Assembly: GCA_964020155.1 (NCBI GenBank)
Contig: OZ026562.1
Coordinates: 3,942,501 to 4,006,500, forward strand
Origin: Chondrilla cf. caribensis
Lineage: Eukaryota; Porifera; Demospongiae; Chondrillida; Chondrillidae
Direction: 5' to 3'
Length of the DNA: 64,000 nt
A model generated the notes under the pieces. That model did not search any database and had not been told where the DNA came from. It was given only the letters and a program-made list of their open reading frames with translations. The translations under genes and the position numbers were made by a program. Shown here one piece after another: positions 35,830-47,680 of the stretch; the stretch's first letter is position 1, and each line of letters begins with the position of its first letter.

Positions 35830-35940
35830 TGTACTGGTGCTACTGTTCCTAGGCTAGGGAGTAGGAGAAAACAGGAATTCGAATTCAGTATATAGCTCCG
35901 TTGTTCAACAGTCACGCGCTTCGCCCGCTTGAATTGGATA

Positions 35941-38900
35941 ATGGATAAGATAGCAAAGAACCCTAAGAACACAGCTGTAGCTATAACTATAGGTGTACTC
36001 GTTGTTCTCGTGTTAGGATTGGCCCTAGCAGTAGAACTATCCAAGGATAAATCACAAGCTGTTCCTGATAGTGACTTTGTGGCCGCCAAAGGAAAACGAT
36101 CAGAACAACAAGCATTTGTGGTCGCCAAAGGTAGTGCTGGAGCAGTTGCGACGGACGACGAGAGGTGTTCTGAAGCAGGGTTGCAGGTTCTCAAAGAAGG
36201 CGGGAACGCTGTGGACGCTGCCGTGGCCAGTCTCCTTTGTCTTGGAGTGGTGAACTTCCAGAGTAGCGGAATCGGTGGAGGGTTGATGATGCTCGTGGCC
36301 AAGAAGAACACCTGGTCCAGCTCTCCAACAGAATACACTGTTACCGTCATTGATGCCCGAGAAGTAGCTCCTAATTCAGCCCAGGAGAGTGATTACATGC
36401 CAGTGAATCCTTGGACAGGGAAGCATAATTATACGTCGGATACAGGTATGGGATCCGTAGAAACTGTTTCACTGACTTTTCATGCATCAATGTATATATT
36501 CAGTAAGTATGACATGTCAAATTGTTGAAAAAGGAATCATGTATGTATGTGTACCCAGGTACTCTGTCTATTGCCATCCCTGGAGAATTGAGAGGAATGG
36601 AGATGGCATTGGATCTGTTCAGTAATAATACTAAAGACAAAAGAAAATTGATCTTCAAACAGGCCATCGAATTTGCTGAGAAAGGATTTTATCCTTCTTG
36701 GCATTTACTCAATGCCAGCATGAAAACAACTGGAATTATGAGATTCGAAAAGAATCCAACATTCAACCATAGCAACTTGAGGTATATGACCATTATAGTG
36801 AATGGAATATATAACAAACATCAATTCATGTTGAAATCTAATATACATTATATATCATACATTGTGTATATATTATGATTGTGAATCTGATTCAGATCTT
36901 GTTTGATCAGAAGTAATTATAGAACTTCTTCTGAATCAATGGGTTTATTGCCCTAAGGAAACTGTTTCAGTGACCTATATACACCTTGAGTAAAGCCTTG
37001 CAGGATCCTTGCAGTAGTATATACATACACTGGATGATTAAAGATAACTTTTTGTGATTACACATACTTATACTTGTTGAAAATATAAAATGGTAGATCA
37101 TGTTCCTCTATGCAGATCTGGCAGGTTGATGCTATAATATATATAAAATTGCATTTCTATATATTATAGTGGTAATATTATACCTGTATAATAATTCCAT
37201 ATTTAATTATTATGTAGTTGTATGTAAATTGTGTCCTATGTAGAGATCTTGTGACATCTTGTGAAAGCCTAGGTTGGTGTGAACGACCCAGTTATGCAAA
37301 AACTCTTGAGGAGATCATGGAGAACGGATTTCAAAAGTTCTACACTGGTGCCACTGCTAAATCCTTAGTGGACGATATCAACAATGCTGCCTGTATGGAG
37401 TTACCATCAAAATACTGCAATACCGCTAGCCCAAGGATAACAATGGAAGAATGGCAATCATACAATGCAACAATGAGGGACCCTCTCCAGTTTAACATCA
37501 CTGGTTCTGCTGATGTGATGTACACTGCACCTCCTCCTGCAAGTGGATCAGCATTGGCCCTGTTTTTGGGAATAATGCAAGGTATAAATGATTGTGCTTG
37601 GTTGTGTATGTACTTTAAAATTTATAACATATGTGCACGTATAGTATTATAGTGATGGTTTAGGATAGTATTGACTGCAAACAAGGTGGGATTGCCATCC
37701 ATAAGTAGTAGATGTCATTGTTACTTAGCAACATTGTTTGCTGTCTATATGACCTTTCAATCATTATTATACTGTATTATATGTATAAATTATATTATAA
37801 ATATAGTAGTACATTATTTGTTGTTACAGTATAAAACCACAAATATTTAAACCCAACCCTTGAGAGCAGACCACCCAGAATGATCACCACCTGCAAACAG
37901 TGTGGTCAAGCATGCACATTTTGAATATAGTTATATAGTAATATAGAAACTCAATGCCCATAACCTTTCCAACGTATGCGTACTTTACAACAACACGTTT
38001 TACAAGGACAGTCTCTTTTATGGCAACATATATCTTGTGGGCACAGATGCATTTACACATTAATAGTAATTATAGCAAACTGGTTATAACAGGTATATTG
38101 AGGAACCAAGGGTGATGTTGTAAAAAGGCTTAACTTTATGATATGCTTGAAACTGCAATGCTTGCATGTATGCACCCCAAACAACAGTAATTATGTGCCT
38201 AAGTTTTGTATTCCTCCTGATTTGGGTTGTATTTATTCACAGCGAGAATATCAGAAGGAGATATTGATAATGATACTTTAATCTATCACTACCTTTTGGA
38301 AGCTTCAAAGTTTTCCAATTCCCACTTGATGGACCTTGGTGACCCGGAATCCGATTCATCTGTAAATGAAGTGAGTGGATCTGTGTATATATGAGAAAAC
38401 ACACATACCTTGTAAAGCAAAAGAGTGCATGACAGTGTTTTGACTGTGAATTAATCTTTATGTGATATATTCTCCAAAACACTGGAATTAAGGTTCACAA
38501 CTGTAACGTGAATATACAACAGCCTACACATGAATGTGTGTATGTACATTAATATGTATATACTATGTATGCTATCTACACTATATACGTACAGCATGTA
38601 CACCCATACTGTGGTTTCCCCTTGCACATAGGCAGTTGCTAATGTAGCCGGAAAACTTGGGAGTATTTTGAATAAATCAAATCCGGAATATGCACATAAC
38701 GATGATCTGGAATACTATGGCTACATGGCTGGACCCTCTGAATCTAATACTGGTACTACTCATGTTGTCGTGGCAACATCTAATGGTGATGTAGTGTCAG
38801 TGACATCGACGATTAATGACTATTTCGGCAGTGGATTTCTGTCAAACTCAACTGGAGTGATATTGAATGATCAGATGGACGATTTCTATGTTCCAATCAA

Positions 38901-40740
38901 AAATGAAGACCGATTTCCTTACAACCATGTTAAAGGTGGAAAGAGACCTCTCTCTTCAGCAACTCCTGCCATCATGACTGATTCCAAAGGTAACCTGAGG
39001 CTTGCACTGGGAGCATCAGGCGGTCGGAGGATCCCACCAGCCGTAGGCCAAGTAGGTACCACACCGAAATGATGCTTGCATACAGTACTAACTATTATAT
39101 CTTATCTACTAGGAGTGTTGTCTCCCTATAGTTCCACATATAATATATATATTATATGTAGTAGTTATGTCCTTCCTAGGTGCGCTGCAGCACACCTAGG
39201 AAGGACATAACTAGCTTGACAATGTATCCTTTCAAACTGCTGCTGTACCGATCTATTCGATGGATTCCGCCAAATGTGTCGATCTTTTTTTAGTTTTATA
39301 GACCAAATTACAGATTGGAATAATTTTCAACCAACAGAGGAGTTAAAAGCCCAGTTTTTGAAAGTTCTCGAGGACGAATTTCGCCCGGCACGTATATAGA
39401 TACGAGGAACAGCCTCCACTTCCGCACTGCCAAAAGGACTATAATTAATTAAGGAGAACATATCTACTGTAGAATGACGCTTCCCTAACAACTTAGTTAC
39501 TACTAACGATTTACAGAAACTCCTCTTAGTCTTTAGTAAGACTACTGTACTTTCAACTGTTGTGACGCTGTGACTTGAATAAGTTGCTATGCTGCGATTA
39601 TTTTAAGATAATATGTTCGCCGAAAATAATCGCAGCATAGCAACTCATTCAAGTTACAGCGTCACAACAGATGAAGTACAGTAGTCTTACTAAAGACTAA
39701 GAGGATTTTCTGTAAATCGTTAGTAGTAACTAAGTTGTTAGGAAAGCGTCATTCTGCAGTAGATATGTTCTCCTTATGGTCCTTTTGGCAGCATGGGAGT
39801 GGAGGCTGTTCCTCGTATCTATATACGTGCTGGGCGAAATTCGTCCTCGAGAACCTTCAAAACTGGGCTTTTAACTCCTCTGTTGGTTGAAAGTTATCCC
39901 AATCTGTAATTTGGTCTATAAAACTAAAAAAAGATCAACACATTCGGTGGAATCCATCGAATAGATCGGTACAGCAGCAGTTTGAAAGGATACAAGCTAG
40001 TTATGTCCTTCCTAGGTGTGCTGCAGCACACCTACGAAGGACATAACTACTACACATATATATGTGTATTATACACATAAACAATGCCTCTTCATTCCCA
40101 GATGACACTGTGTGTATTTGGTATAGTTAAGCAGTATACTTTAACAAGAATGAAAGTACCAACAGCCGTACCATGATGATCTGTTGTCATGGTGTAATGA
40201 AATATACAAAGCAGCTGGTGTGATGATTGATTTTGTATTGTTAAACCCCTTGCATTGGAGGATGACTCTGGGTATGCTATGTGTGTACCTATTCTTAAAC
40301 TTTATTTATGTACACGGTAACAGTTACAGTAGTGGTAGAATAAAAACACCATAGTCCCTTTCTTTACTTCCTAGAGTGCCTTCTTTATTATCAACCGAGA
40401 TGAAAGTATTGACAAGGGAATCAATAGAGCTAGGGTGTATGCCAGTTTGGACAAAGAAGGTTCTACAATTACGGAGGAGGTGGAAGACTCTGATAAGCAC
40501 AGATTGAGGAGTGAGGTGTGGAACGAACTCAATACCACCTACAGACATTACAATATTAATGCTTATGGAAATAGTCAGGTCCAAGGAATTGAATTGAAAG
40601 GGAGTACCTTCTGCGCTTATTCCGATCCACGAAAGGAGGGTATGGCAGCCGCTTATCCGAGTTCCAATAACTTGGTAATTCAGCCTAGGTTTATACATAC
40701 AATAACGTGTCTGATAGTTGTATTATCTTATACACTTTGA
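35941..40740 (+). CDS. GGT: Gamma-glutamyltranspeptidase 2 (complete)
   Basis: Six exons, 35941-36445, 36559-36781, 37244-37581, 38243-38370, 38632-39051, 40375-40740, total exactly 660 codons (659 aa). The start follows GGT1 and GGT3: ATG just after the conserved 5' flank and before the anchor (VLVVLVLGLALAV). All expected GGT landmarks are present: GGNAVDA, IDAREVAP (Arg 140), GTTHVVV (catalytic Thr about 440), VTSTIN, NDQMDDF, the serine pair in PLSS, and GASGG. It should be an active ectoenzyme of glutathione breakdown. An Asn-Gln-type NDQMDDF, as in bacterial GGT, replaces the human Glu. Oddity: a small deletion at the GGT1 stop position extends the C-terminus by about 28 residues (PSSNNLVIQPR..). 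Intron 5 holds an 880-bp palindrome. Confidence 0.92.
39165..40052. mobile_element. Large near-perfect palindrome / foldback element, ~430-bp arms
   Basis: The left arm (about 39165-39603) and right arm (about 39622-40052) are inverted copies around a ~19-bp centre (aagataatatgttcgccga). The outermost sequence, gtagttatgtccttcctagg, itself forms a nested hairpin with cctaggaaggacataacta at each end. No open frame of note. It is inserted in GGT2 intron 5. Confidence 0.92.
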
Positions 40741-42558
40741 TTTCAACTTGTGGTACTGTTTTGTAGCAACAAGATGCTATTAAGATAATGGTTGACAACA
40801 TGCTGTAATTTGAACAGTCAGAACTAATTATTGAGCCATTTGGTTTTGTAGTGTTTTTGCAACAGTTGTAGTAAAACACTATACTGAGCTGTTTGATACT
40901 ATATGTAACTACATTATCAACTTGTTCATATGTACAATGATCTATTAAGAGCACAGTCAATCATGTTGATAAGTTTCTGCTTCTACGATTAGAATGATTC
41001 AACCTCTGCTTCAGTTTATATAGCCCCTAAAGGTTCTGTAGTCTACACATACCTTGACAATGTATAACATCGTGTGTGTATGTACATGTATGTGTGCTTG
41101 TGTGGGTGTGTAAACATAATATGTGTATGTGTGCATGTATGTGTGCATGTTTTGTGGAGGTGTGTGTAATTGTGTATGTATGTACATACGAGTGTCTGTT
41201 ATATATGGTCTGTGTATGTTTACATAAGTGTATAATGACAAATACACCAACAAATTATATTGGTACCACAGTGACGCTTCATAATAGGGTTTATGAGATT
41301 GAATTGAAGTTTTCTCTAGTTGACAGGGTGTATATATGATTGTTTTGTGTTAATGGCGCAAATCATCAGTTTTCTGACCTCAAGCATACACTTGCTATCC
41401 CATAAAATTAATCACATAGGATGTTGAAATGATTGATCTGCTGTTTGCACTCTCTTAGGACAAGGCCTATAGAGTCTCCGTTATGGTTATAATTTGTGTG
41501 ACAGCAATGTAAATTCAGCTTTACCTACTGTCTCGAAAATAGTAGGCTTGACTGTATTGATACTGTAACAATTAAATATACATTTCCACACTATACACAA
41601 TAAAACTACATTAACATTATATTATATCACAAATATGATATGGGATATGGGGTGCTTTAGATCTAGGCTATAGTATATAATATTTAGATATAGACCACAG
41701 TAGAAAAAATTTAAAAATGGTAGGTCAGGCGGCCGGCAGTGCTATCCCAGAAAATCCAAACTTTCAAGGAGCAAGGAACAATGATGCGGGCCGTAGTCTA
41801 TACTACACCGATAGGTTGGTTCGAATTTCGCGCGATGATGGGATACTATGTGATCATTGTAGATCTCCGTTGACGTAGGTCGGATATTAAGGAGTTCGGC
41901 ACGGTTGTAAACAAGGTACGCCTTTTGAAGAACTTGACAAGTCTTGACTTGAATTGACCGCCTTCGTTGTTATTTTTTTACCCGTTAGTTCTCCTATAGC
42001 GTATGGATTGTAGTAGTATAGATTAAATTCTTTTCTTGCGCCACGAATTACTAGTTACTGATCTACGTTAGACACAGTGTAACCCTTCAAGTGTTATTAT
42101 AGACGTTTATATTAGCTATACTCTTAGTCAATATTAGTTGTCACGGAGGTTATACTATTACTCTCATAGGGTAAATGCGCGGTAATTCCGATCACGGTCT
42201 AGAGTCTCGCGGTCACAGGTGAATATATAGCTAGCTACCGTCTTTTTTTAAACTATGCAGTCCACTGGTAATGGTGACCTATAGCCTAAGTAAACCTCAG
42301 GCTGACAGTGACGTTAGCCACTAGATTCCCGTAAGCTGTAGTTTACCAGTGATCGGAATTACCAATGCAGTTCAATACCTTGAGTAATATTTTTGTAATA
42401 ATCCCTAATTAATACTGTTATACAGTATTTATATCAGAGAATATTAGCTGTATGGCTTTATGTACATTTTTAATGTTGTGTATACGCACATCTGACTTAT
42501 TTTGGGTACTGTATCTCTCCAACAATTCCACTGAATTATAGATATCTTCACAATCAGC
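40741..42558. other. GGT2 3' flank and copy E upstream region
   Basis: The stretch 41195-42349 is closely duplicated at 52000-53133. A CpG-containing part (41725-41960) may hold the copy E transcription start. No coding sequence supported. Confidence 0.55.
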
Positions 42559-44632
42559 ATGGCTCTGAGCAACCCGGAGGACCAACATGTGCACACTCAA
42601 TCTCTTGAGGTTTGTCTCTACTTGATGCATTAGTCTGATGCCTAAACCTATTCTCACCACCTCATTTCATACAATGGGACTCTGTCTGGAATCGGGAGAA
42701 ATTGTTGTAGATTGGTATTTACGTATATATGAGCCCTTAAGTTAATTGGTGAAGTATCAATATACAATTGGCAGACCCAATTCAAGTAATACCATGTATA
42801 TATATTATAGACAGAAATATTGGTGGGGAATATATTTTGGCGAATTGACAATTTTCAAATCTAACGCCAAATTGAAATCTGCCGAATTACAGCTCAGAAA
42901 CACATAGCCTTATGACGCAATCGTTTTTTCATTCAATCATATTTTATTCATAGGCTATGATTATAATTATATCCCACCAGGAGACCATTGCCAAAATATA
43001 AACTGCCAAAGTTTAAATTAGCCCAAATCACCAAATGTTCTTCTCTCCAATATTTCTGGCCATATACAGTATTAGATAAATCCAGCACAAGCAGTGCCCA
43101 TCACCCCATTTTACCTCACCATAGGAATGGGTAAGCAATTTAACGAATATAAACCACTAAGGCAAGACTCTTGAAATTGTATATGTTAAAATCACACATT
43201 CTGTTATTATTTACGTGATTATCAATTAACATTCCCCAATGTACAAACATTCCTTGGTGGGAAATTAGTTCTCAAATGTGAAAGGTACTAGACCCTTACT
43301 CGTTGGGATGAAGTCCCATTTCGTAAAATGGAAATGTGAATAAGTTTGGGTATGAGACTATATCATGCATAAGAACTAATATTTAATCATGTGGATGTTT
43401 TTACGATTGAAATATTTGTACGCTTCTATCACTGATAGGAAACAAAATTTGATGGAGATGTAACTGAACCGTGCTTCAATATTCTCCAATTTAATAAATT
43501 AGCAGCTCAACGTATTTTGCCATTGAGTGAAGACTGTACGGACAACAGTGAGACTCAGAATAACAGCAGTGAAATTGTGCTGTGCCAAGGAAGTGTCCAG
43601 TATCCCAAAGGCCTACCACGAGGTCCCCCTATGATCGCCTTTTACAGGATTCTTGAGTCTACTTCTTGTACCTCTCACGCATTTAATGAAGGATATTGGC
43701 ACATTCGGAGAGAAGCAATGAATGATATGCAATTGTCACGGGTTACATGGGAGGACATTCGTGCTGATCCTCACGCAGATCCTCTTACCAAATGTGTGTA
43801 TTTCTCCCATGGTGTGGTGAGTGCTCCAGAAAATCTTGATTATATCCTACAAACATGGAATGATGTCTCCTACCAATTGATCAGGGGTAACAGCTTTGAC
43901 ATAGGAAGTCTTATGTGCGGTTACCTAACAGCCTGGACCATATACAGTCGTGCAGAATACGGACATCTTCCAAATGACTCAGAATGCATCCAATTTTTAA
44001 GACCATGGAGGATAACGCTTAGCAAGAAAGGTGCTATGAAGCTTATTGATTGCTGTCTCGAAAAAATGGAGTTTATGTCAGATTTTGTTCGCAAACCATA
44101 TTTCTACATCACAAAGCTTCGATGGCAGTTTGAATACAAGCGTTTCACTGGCAATCTTGATGCATCTGAGGCCAAGACCATTTTGAGGGGTATCGACGAA
44201 ACTGCTCAGCTGTGTAATTCTTTCAAACAAGATTGGATGAAGTTAGATTCCTTCGGAGCTATGGGTAGTGCAATCAATCTGAAAATGGAAATAGCTCTCT
44301 ATTTTAAAACTAGGCTTCATAATATCGAGTGGTTTCATACCCTGGTGTTGGAAACTAATATCAATCTGAAAGATTATGAGGATTATTTTGAAAGAAATCG
44401 TTCCAACATCCCAATATATGATGAGGCTTGGCTGCGTTGCATTCAGTCAAATTTCTATCGAATGATTGACGCCACACAAGACGCACAACATTATGCTAAG
44501 CTTTCAGCTCATCTTTACCTTGAGTGCGGTCGTCACTGGAGAGCAGTAAAAGAAGCTAAACACACAGGGGATACAAATCTTATTGAATACTGTCAATCAG
44601 TTACAGATAGAGCCACTAGAAATGTAAGATAG
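42559..44632 (+). CDS. Orphan helical family protein, copy E (type II), intact
   Basis: Exons 42559-42609 (MALSNPEDQHVHTQSLE) and 43439-44632 join in phase 0 to give 414 aa. Landmarks: GLPRGPPMIAFYRILEST, SAPENLDYILQTWNDVS, YLTAWTIYSRAEYG, GAMKLIDCC, KPYFYITKLRWQFEY, FGAMGSAINLKMEIALYF, YDEAWLRCIQS and RHWRAVKEAKHTGDT. Predicted all-helical, with no membrane span or signal. It lies downstream of GGT2 just as copy C lies downstream of GGT1. Its exon 2 is almost identical to pseudogene G from mid-protein onward. Function unknown. Confidence 0.82.
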
Positions 44633-45138
44633 TCTCTTTTTCTCTGTCATATATCACAAACACTTTTAACTTCAATTGCAAAGAATTCAGCTACAGATAC
44701 ACACTACTATTGTGCTACGAAGGCAACGGTATAATCATGTATTACTGCTAATTACTGCTTCAGATGTTAATTGTGATTTTGATTTCTATTAACTTTTAAT
44801 TTGTTTCCTCATTCGAAATAATAGCCTACCATTACAAACAATCCAACAACTGAATATATGTATTACTGTACATACAGTACATGCATGTATGCATATTAAG
44901 TGTACATGAACAGTTGACAACATACATGTGTGTGTGTGTGCATGTCTTGTACTGAGAACAAAGTGATGAGGGTCATGTTGACATTTTCTCTAATCTGTTT
45001 TGACGATTACGATAATTCAACAAAGTTTGATTCAGCTTAGCCACTGAGGGGTCCATGGTCTCCATACGCACTACATAGTCACTGAGTAGACGCAGTACAT
45101 GTCCTGTGAAGTTGTTCCTATGTATATGGATTAAGAGT

Positions 45139-45212
<74 letters not shown>

Positions 45213-45224
45213 GTGTGTGTGTGT

Positions 45225-45262
<38 letters not shown>

Positions 45263-45265
45263 TGT
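45139..45265. repeat. Long (GT)n microsatellite
   Basis: About 125 bp of nearly pure GT within the NUP155 fragment. Matching (CA)n at 45466-45524 abuts the next exon donor. Spurious Cys/Val and His/Thr frames arise here. Confidence 0.95.
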
Positions 45266-45466
45266 GGTATGAGTGTGTGCATGCGTGCGTGTGTGTGTGC
45301 GTGTGTGCGTATGTGGGATTGGGAACAGAGTGATGATGAAGAGATGTATCCTAATGATACCATTGACTTACTGAGGGTACTAATATAGAACGTACAAGCA
45401 ACAGACAAAATATGTACATCAAACAATGTACTTGACACAAAAGCCCATGCACCCATGCAAACACAT

Positions 45467-45526
<60 letters not shown>

Positions 45527-46211
45527 TCACTGATGATATTTCTCCACAGAGACTCAATCAGACCAGCATCATAGTGTCCTGCACAACGCAGGATTGCTGG
45601 CTTACATTCGTGGAGGTCCAGTTCATCAGCAAAGTCCCCATACAACGTAGTGACGTCCATCAACTGTGAGTTGAGGTGATCAATGGCTTGCCTCTTCTCT
45701 CCACTGTCCGGGAGTTTCTCAGTTTCACTCAACACAAGAACCTGTATCCTAGCAACCTGTGGGGAGAAAATAACCATACTAGGAATGCCTAAGAACAAAG
45801 AAACTATCAGTAAACCAACTAAAGTACACAAGCTAGTTCTAGACCATTTTCAAACCGCTTCAATGCATGGGTGTTTTCCCTGAATAGATTACATGACAAT
45901 GTATCAAAACAGTTAAGAATCAATACAATAGTAGAGTAGCTGAATTAAATGTAATTCCTAGCCAAAAACGATGTTTTCACCAAACGTTTCAACAAATACC
46001 ACTGACGAAGACAGCAGTGAGTTGTCAAAACATTTGGTGATAAATCTCTTTGACTAGTGAATTGCATTCAGTTTTGCTATGATGACACCTAGCCTGTCAA
46101 CCATTTTGCACAACTGTACAGTGTTCCAACACTGGTGTAGCTGGGCTGTGCAGTACCTGGTGTGTAGAGTAGTCTCAGGATGAGGTATGCTACCTTCCAT
46201 GGTGTAGAGTA

Positions 46212-46452
46212 CCACAGCACTCACTACACATTGGTTGCTCACTCACAGCACTCACTACACATTGGTTGCTCACTCACAGCACTCACTACACATGGGTTGC
46301 TCACTCACAGCACTCACTACACATGGGTTGCTCACTCACAGCACTCACTACACATGGGTTGCTCACTCACAGCACTCACTACACATTGGTTGCTCACTCA
46401 CAGCACTCACTACATATAGGTTGCTCACTCACAGCACTCGCTACACATCTCA
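46212..46452. repeat. 31-bp minisatellite, ~8 copies
   Basis: Tandem units of the type cactacacattggttgctc-actcacagcact, with t/g variants at one position. It lies in the intron of the NUP155 fragment. Open frames across it are artefacts. Confidence 0.95.
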
Positions 46453-46722
46453 CTCACAGTTAGAGCTGTGTGTTACGGTAGATCAACTGCCTAGTGGTTT
46501 GATCAACATATCACTGTTTACACAATGAGCCATTGTTGACTGTCATAATGAGTACACAGTATGTTTACTGTACACATGCAGTGTTCCCTCACATCCATCT
46601 TCTCCTCCAGCTCATGAAGGAACTCCCCGTCCTTTGACAAACTGATGGACATTGTGGTGCTCTTGGCACACATCACAGCTCGAGAGAGATACTCTACTAC
46701 TTGTTCTAGGTTGAAGTAGGGC

Positions 46723-47680
46723 CTATCAAGAGGAAAGATGCTGGTGGTAGGTGGTGAGGAGTGAGGGTGAAGTATGGGTGAGAGGTAAGACGTGAGTGTG
46801 GGTGCTGAGTGGTGATGAGTGAGGACAAATGGATTCACGTTAAACTGATACTATATGGCTTATTCAGTCAGTATATCCTAGCAACACACGCTCACCCTTC
46901 ATCTTCAGCTGATATATGAAGTATCCTAGCAACACATACTCCCCCTTCACATTCATCTAATTTATTCAGTATCCTAGTAGCTGATCTGTAGATTTTTGCT
47001 CTCTCATAATAATATTATTTCCACGAAAGATCCAAAATTAGCAATTGAGTCTTCACAAATGTATAATACAATAGGTATTACACTACACACAATGACATGT
47101 AAGTACATTTCAGTCAAACACTATATAAATTGTCTGTCCTGTTTCTGTACCAGTAGCACCCTCATACTATTGTCTGCATTAACAGCATCTCCTTAGGGAG
47201 AAGAATGGCCACTACCATGAGGTGTTTATCTGTTGTATGTTGATCAGTGTGAAGCAATCTTCTGAATGCTCATTACACAGTATGCTCTGCAACAGTTTTT
47301 TCACAACAAGTGCAAAGTTTTGAGCTCCTTCAAGAAGGTCACCCTCCAACAACAGACAGACATTGGTGGGGGGGAGTTTATACTTACATTCTCTGTTCTT
47401 CAGGACCACTCCCCAGCTGTGAGGAAATGGATGTCCTTATTCCTCATGGCCAAGTGACAAACCCTGATGATGGCTTGTATTGTCATGTGGTTGTCTATAC
47501 TTGCACAATGTCAGGTTAAAAAATACAAGTATATAAAATGAAATTCATAGTATGTATAATTAATGATATTCATATGGAATTTAATGATATTCATTGGGAG
47601 GGATGTCTGCACATAACGAGACGTGATATTTGTGGGGCGTTTCGGATCCAGGGAAGGAGACTAACTTGTTTGAACTAAAC
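46723..47680. other. NUP155 intron-like DNA and copy F upstream region
   Basis: Contains degenerate repeats shared with 31.9-32.4 kb and 58.4-58.8 kb. A minus-strand frame at 47212-47409 (LLLEGDLLEGAQ..VVKKLLQSILC) might be an upstream exon of the same gene, but I cannot place it. Confidence 0.45.

Larger units (their letters stand above)
44973..46722 (-). pseudogene. NUP155: NUP155 C-terminal exons, internally deleted copy
   Basis: Three minus-strand exons match the nuclear pore scaffold protein NUP155 in order. 46593-46722 has CAKSTTMSIS and DGEFLHELEEKMD. 45525-45756 has VARIQVLVLSETEK, LMDVTTLYGDFADE and ECKPAILRCAGHYDAGLIES. 44973-45117 has the C-terminus (LLSDYVVRMETMDPSVAK to EKMST). 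Splice sites are intact. The exons that should lie between the second and third (seen at 51.1-51.47 kb) are missing, and no 5' exons are recognised, so I call it a partial copy. One real gene rearranged by misassembly is an alternative. Confidence 0.75.

Noticed and set aside
35811..36350. Minus-strand frame of 179 aa over GGT exon 1 (also 18080-18490 and 59362-59763)
   Set aside because: A shadow of GGT exon 1. It is conserved only because the sense strand is.
46212..46452. CRISPR-like array (31-bp repeats)
   Set aside because: The units are directly adjacent with no spacers and lie in a eukaryotic intron, so this is a minisatellite.
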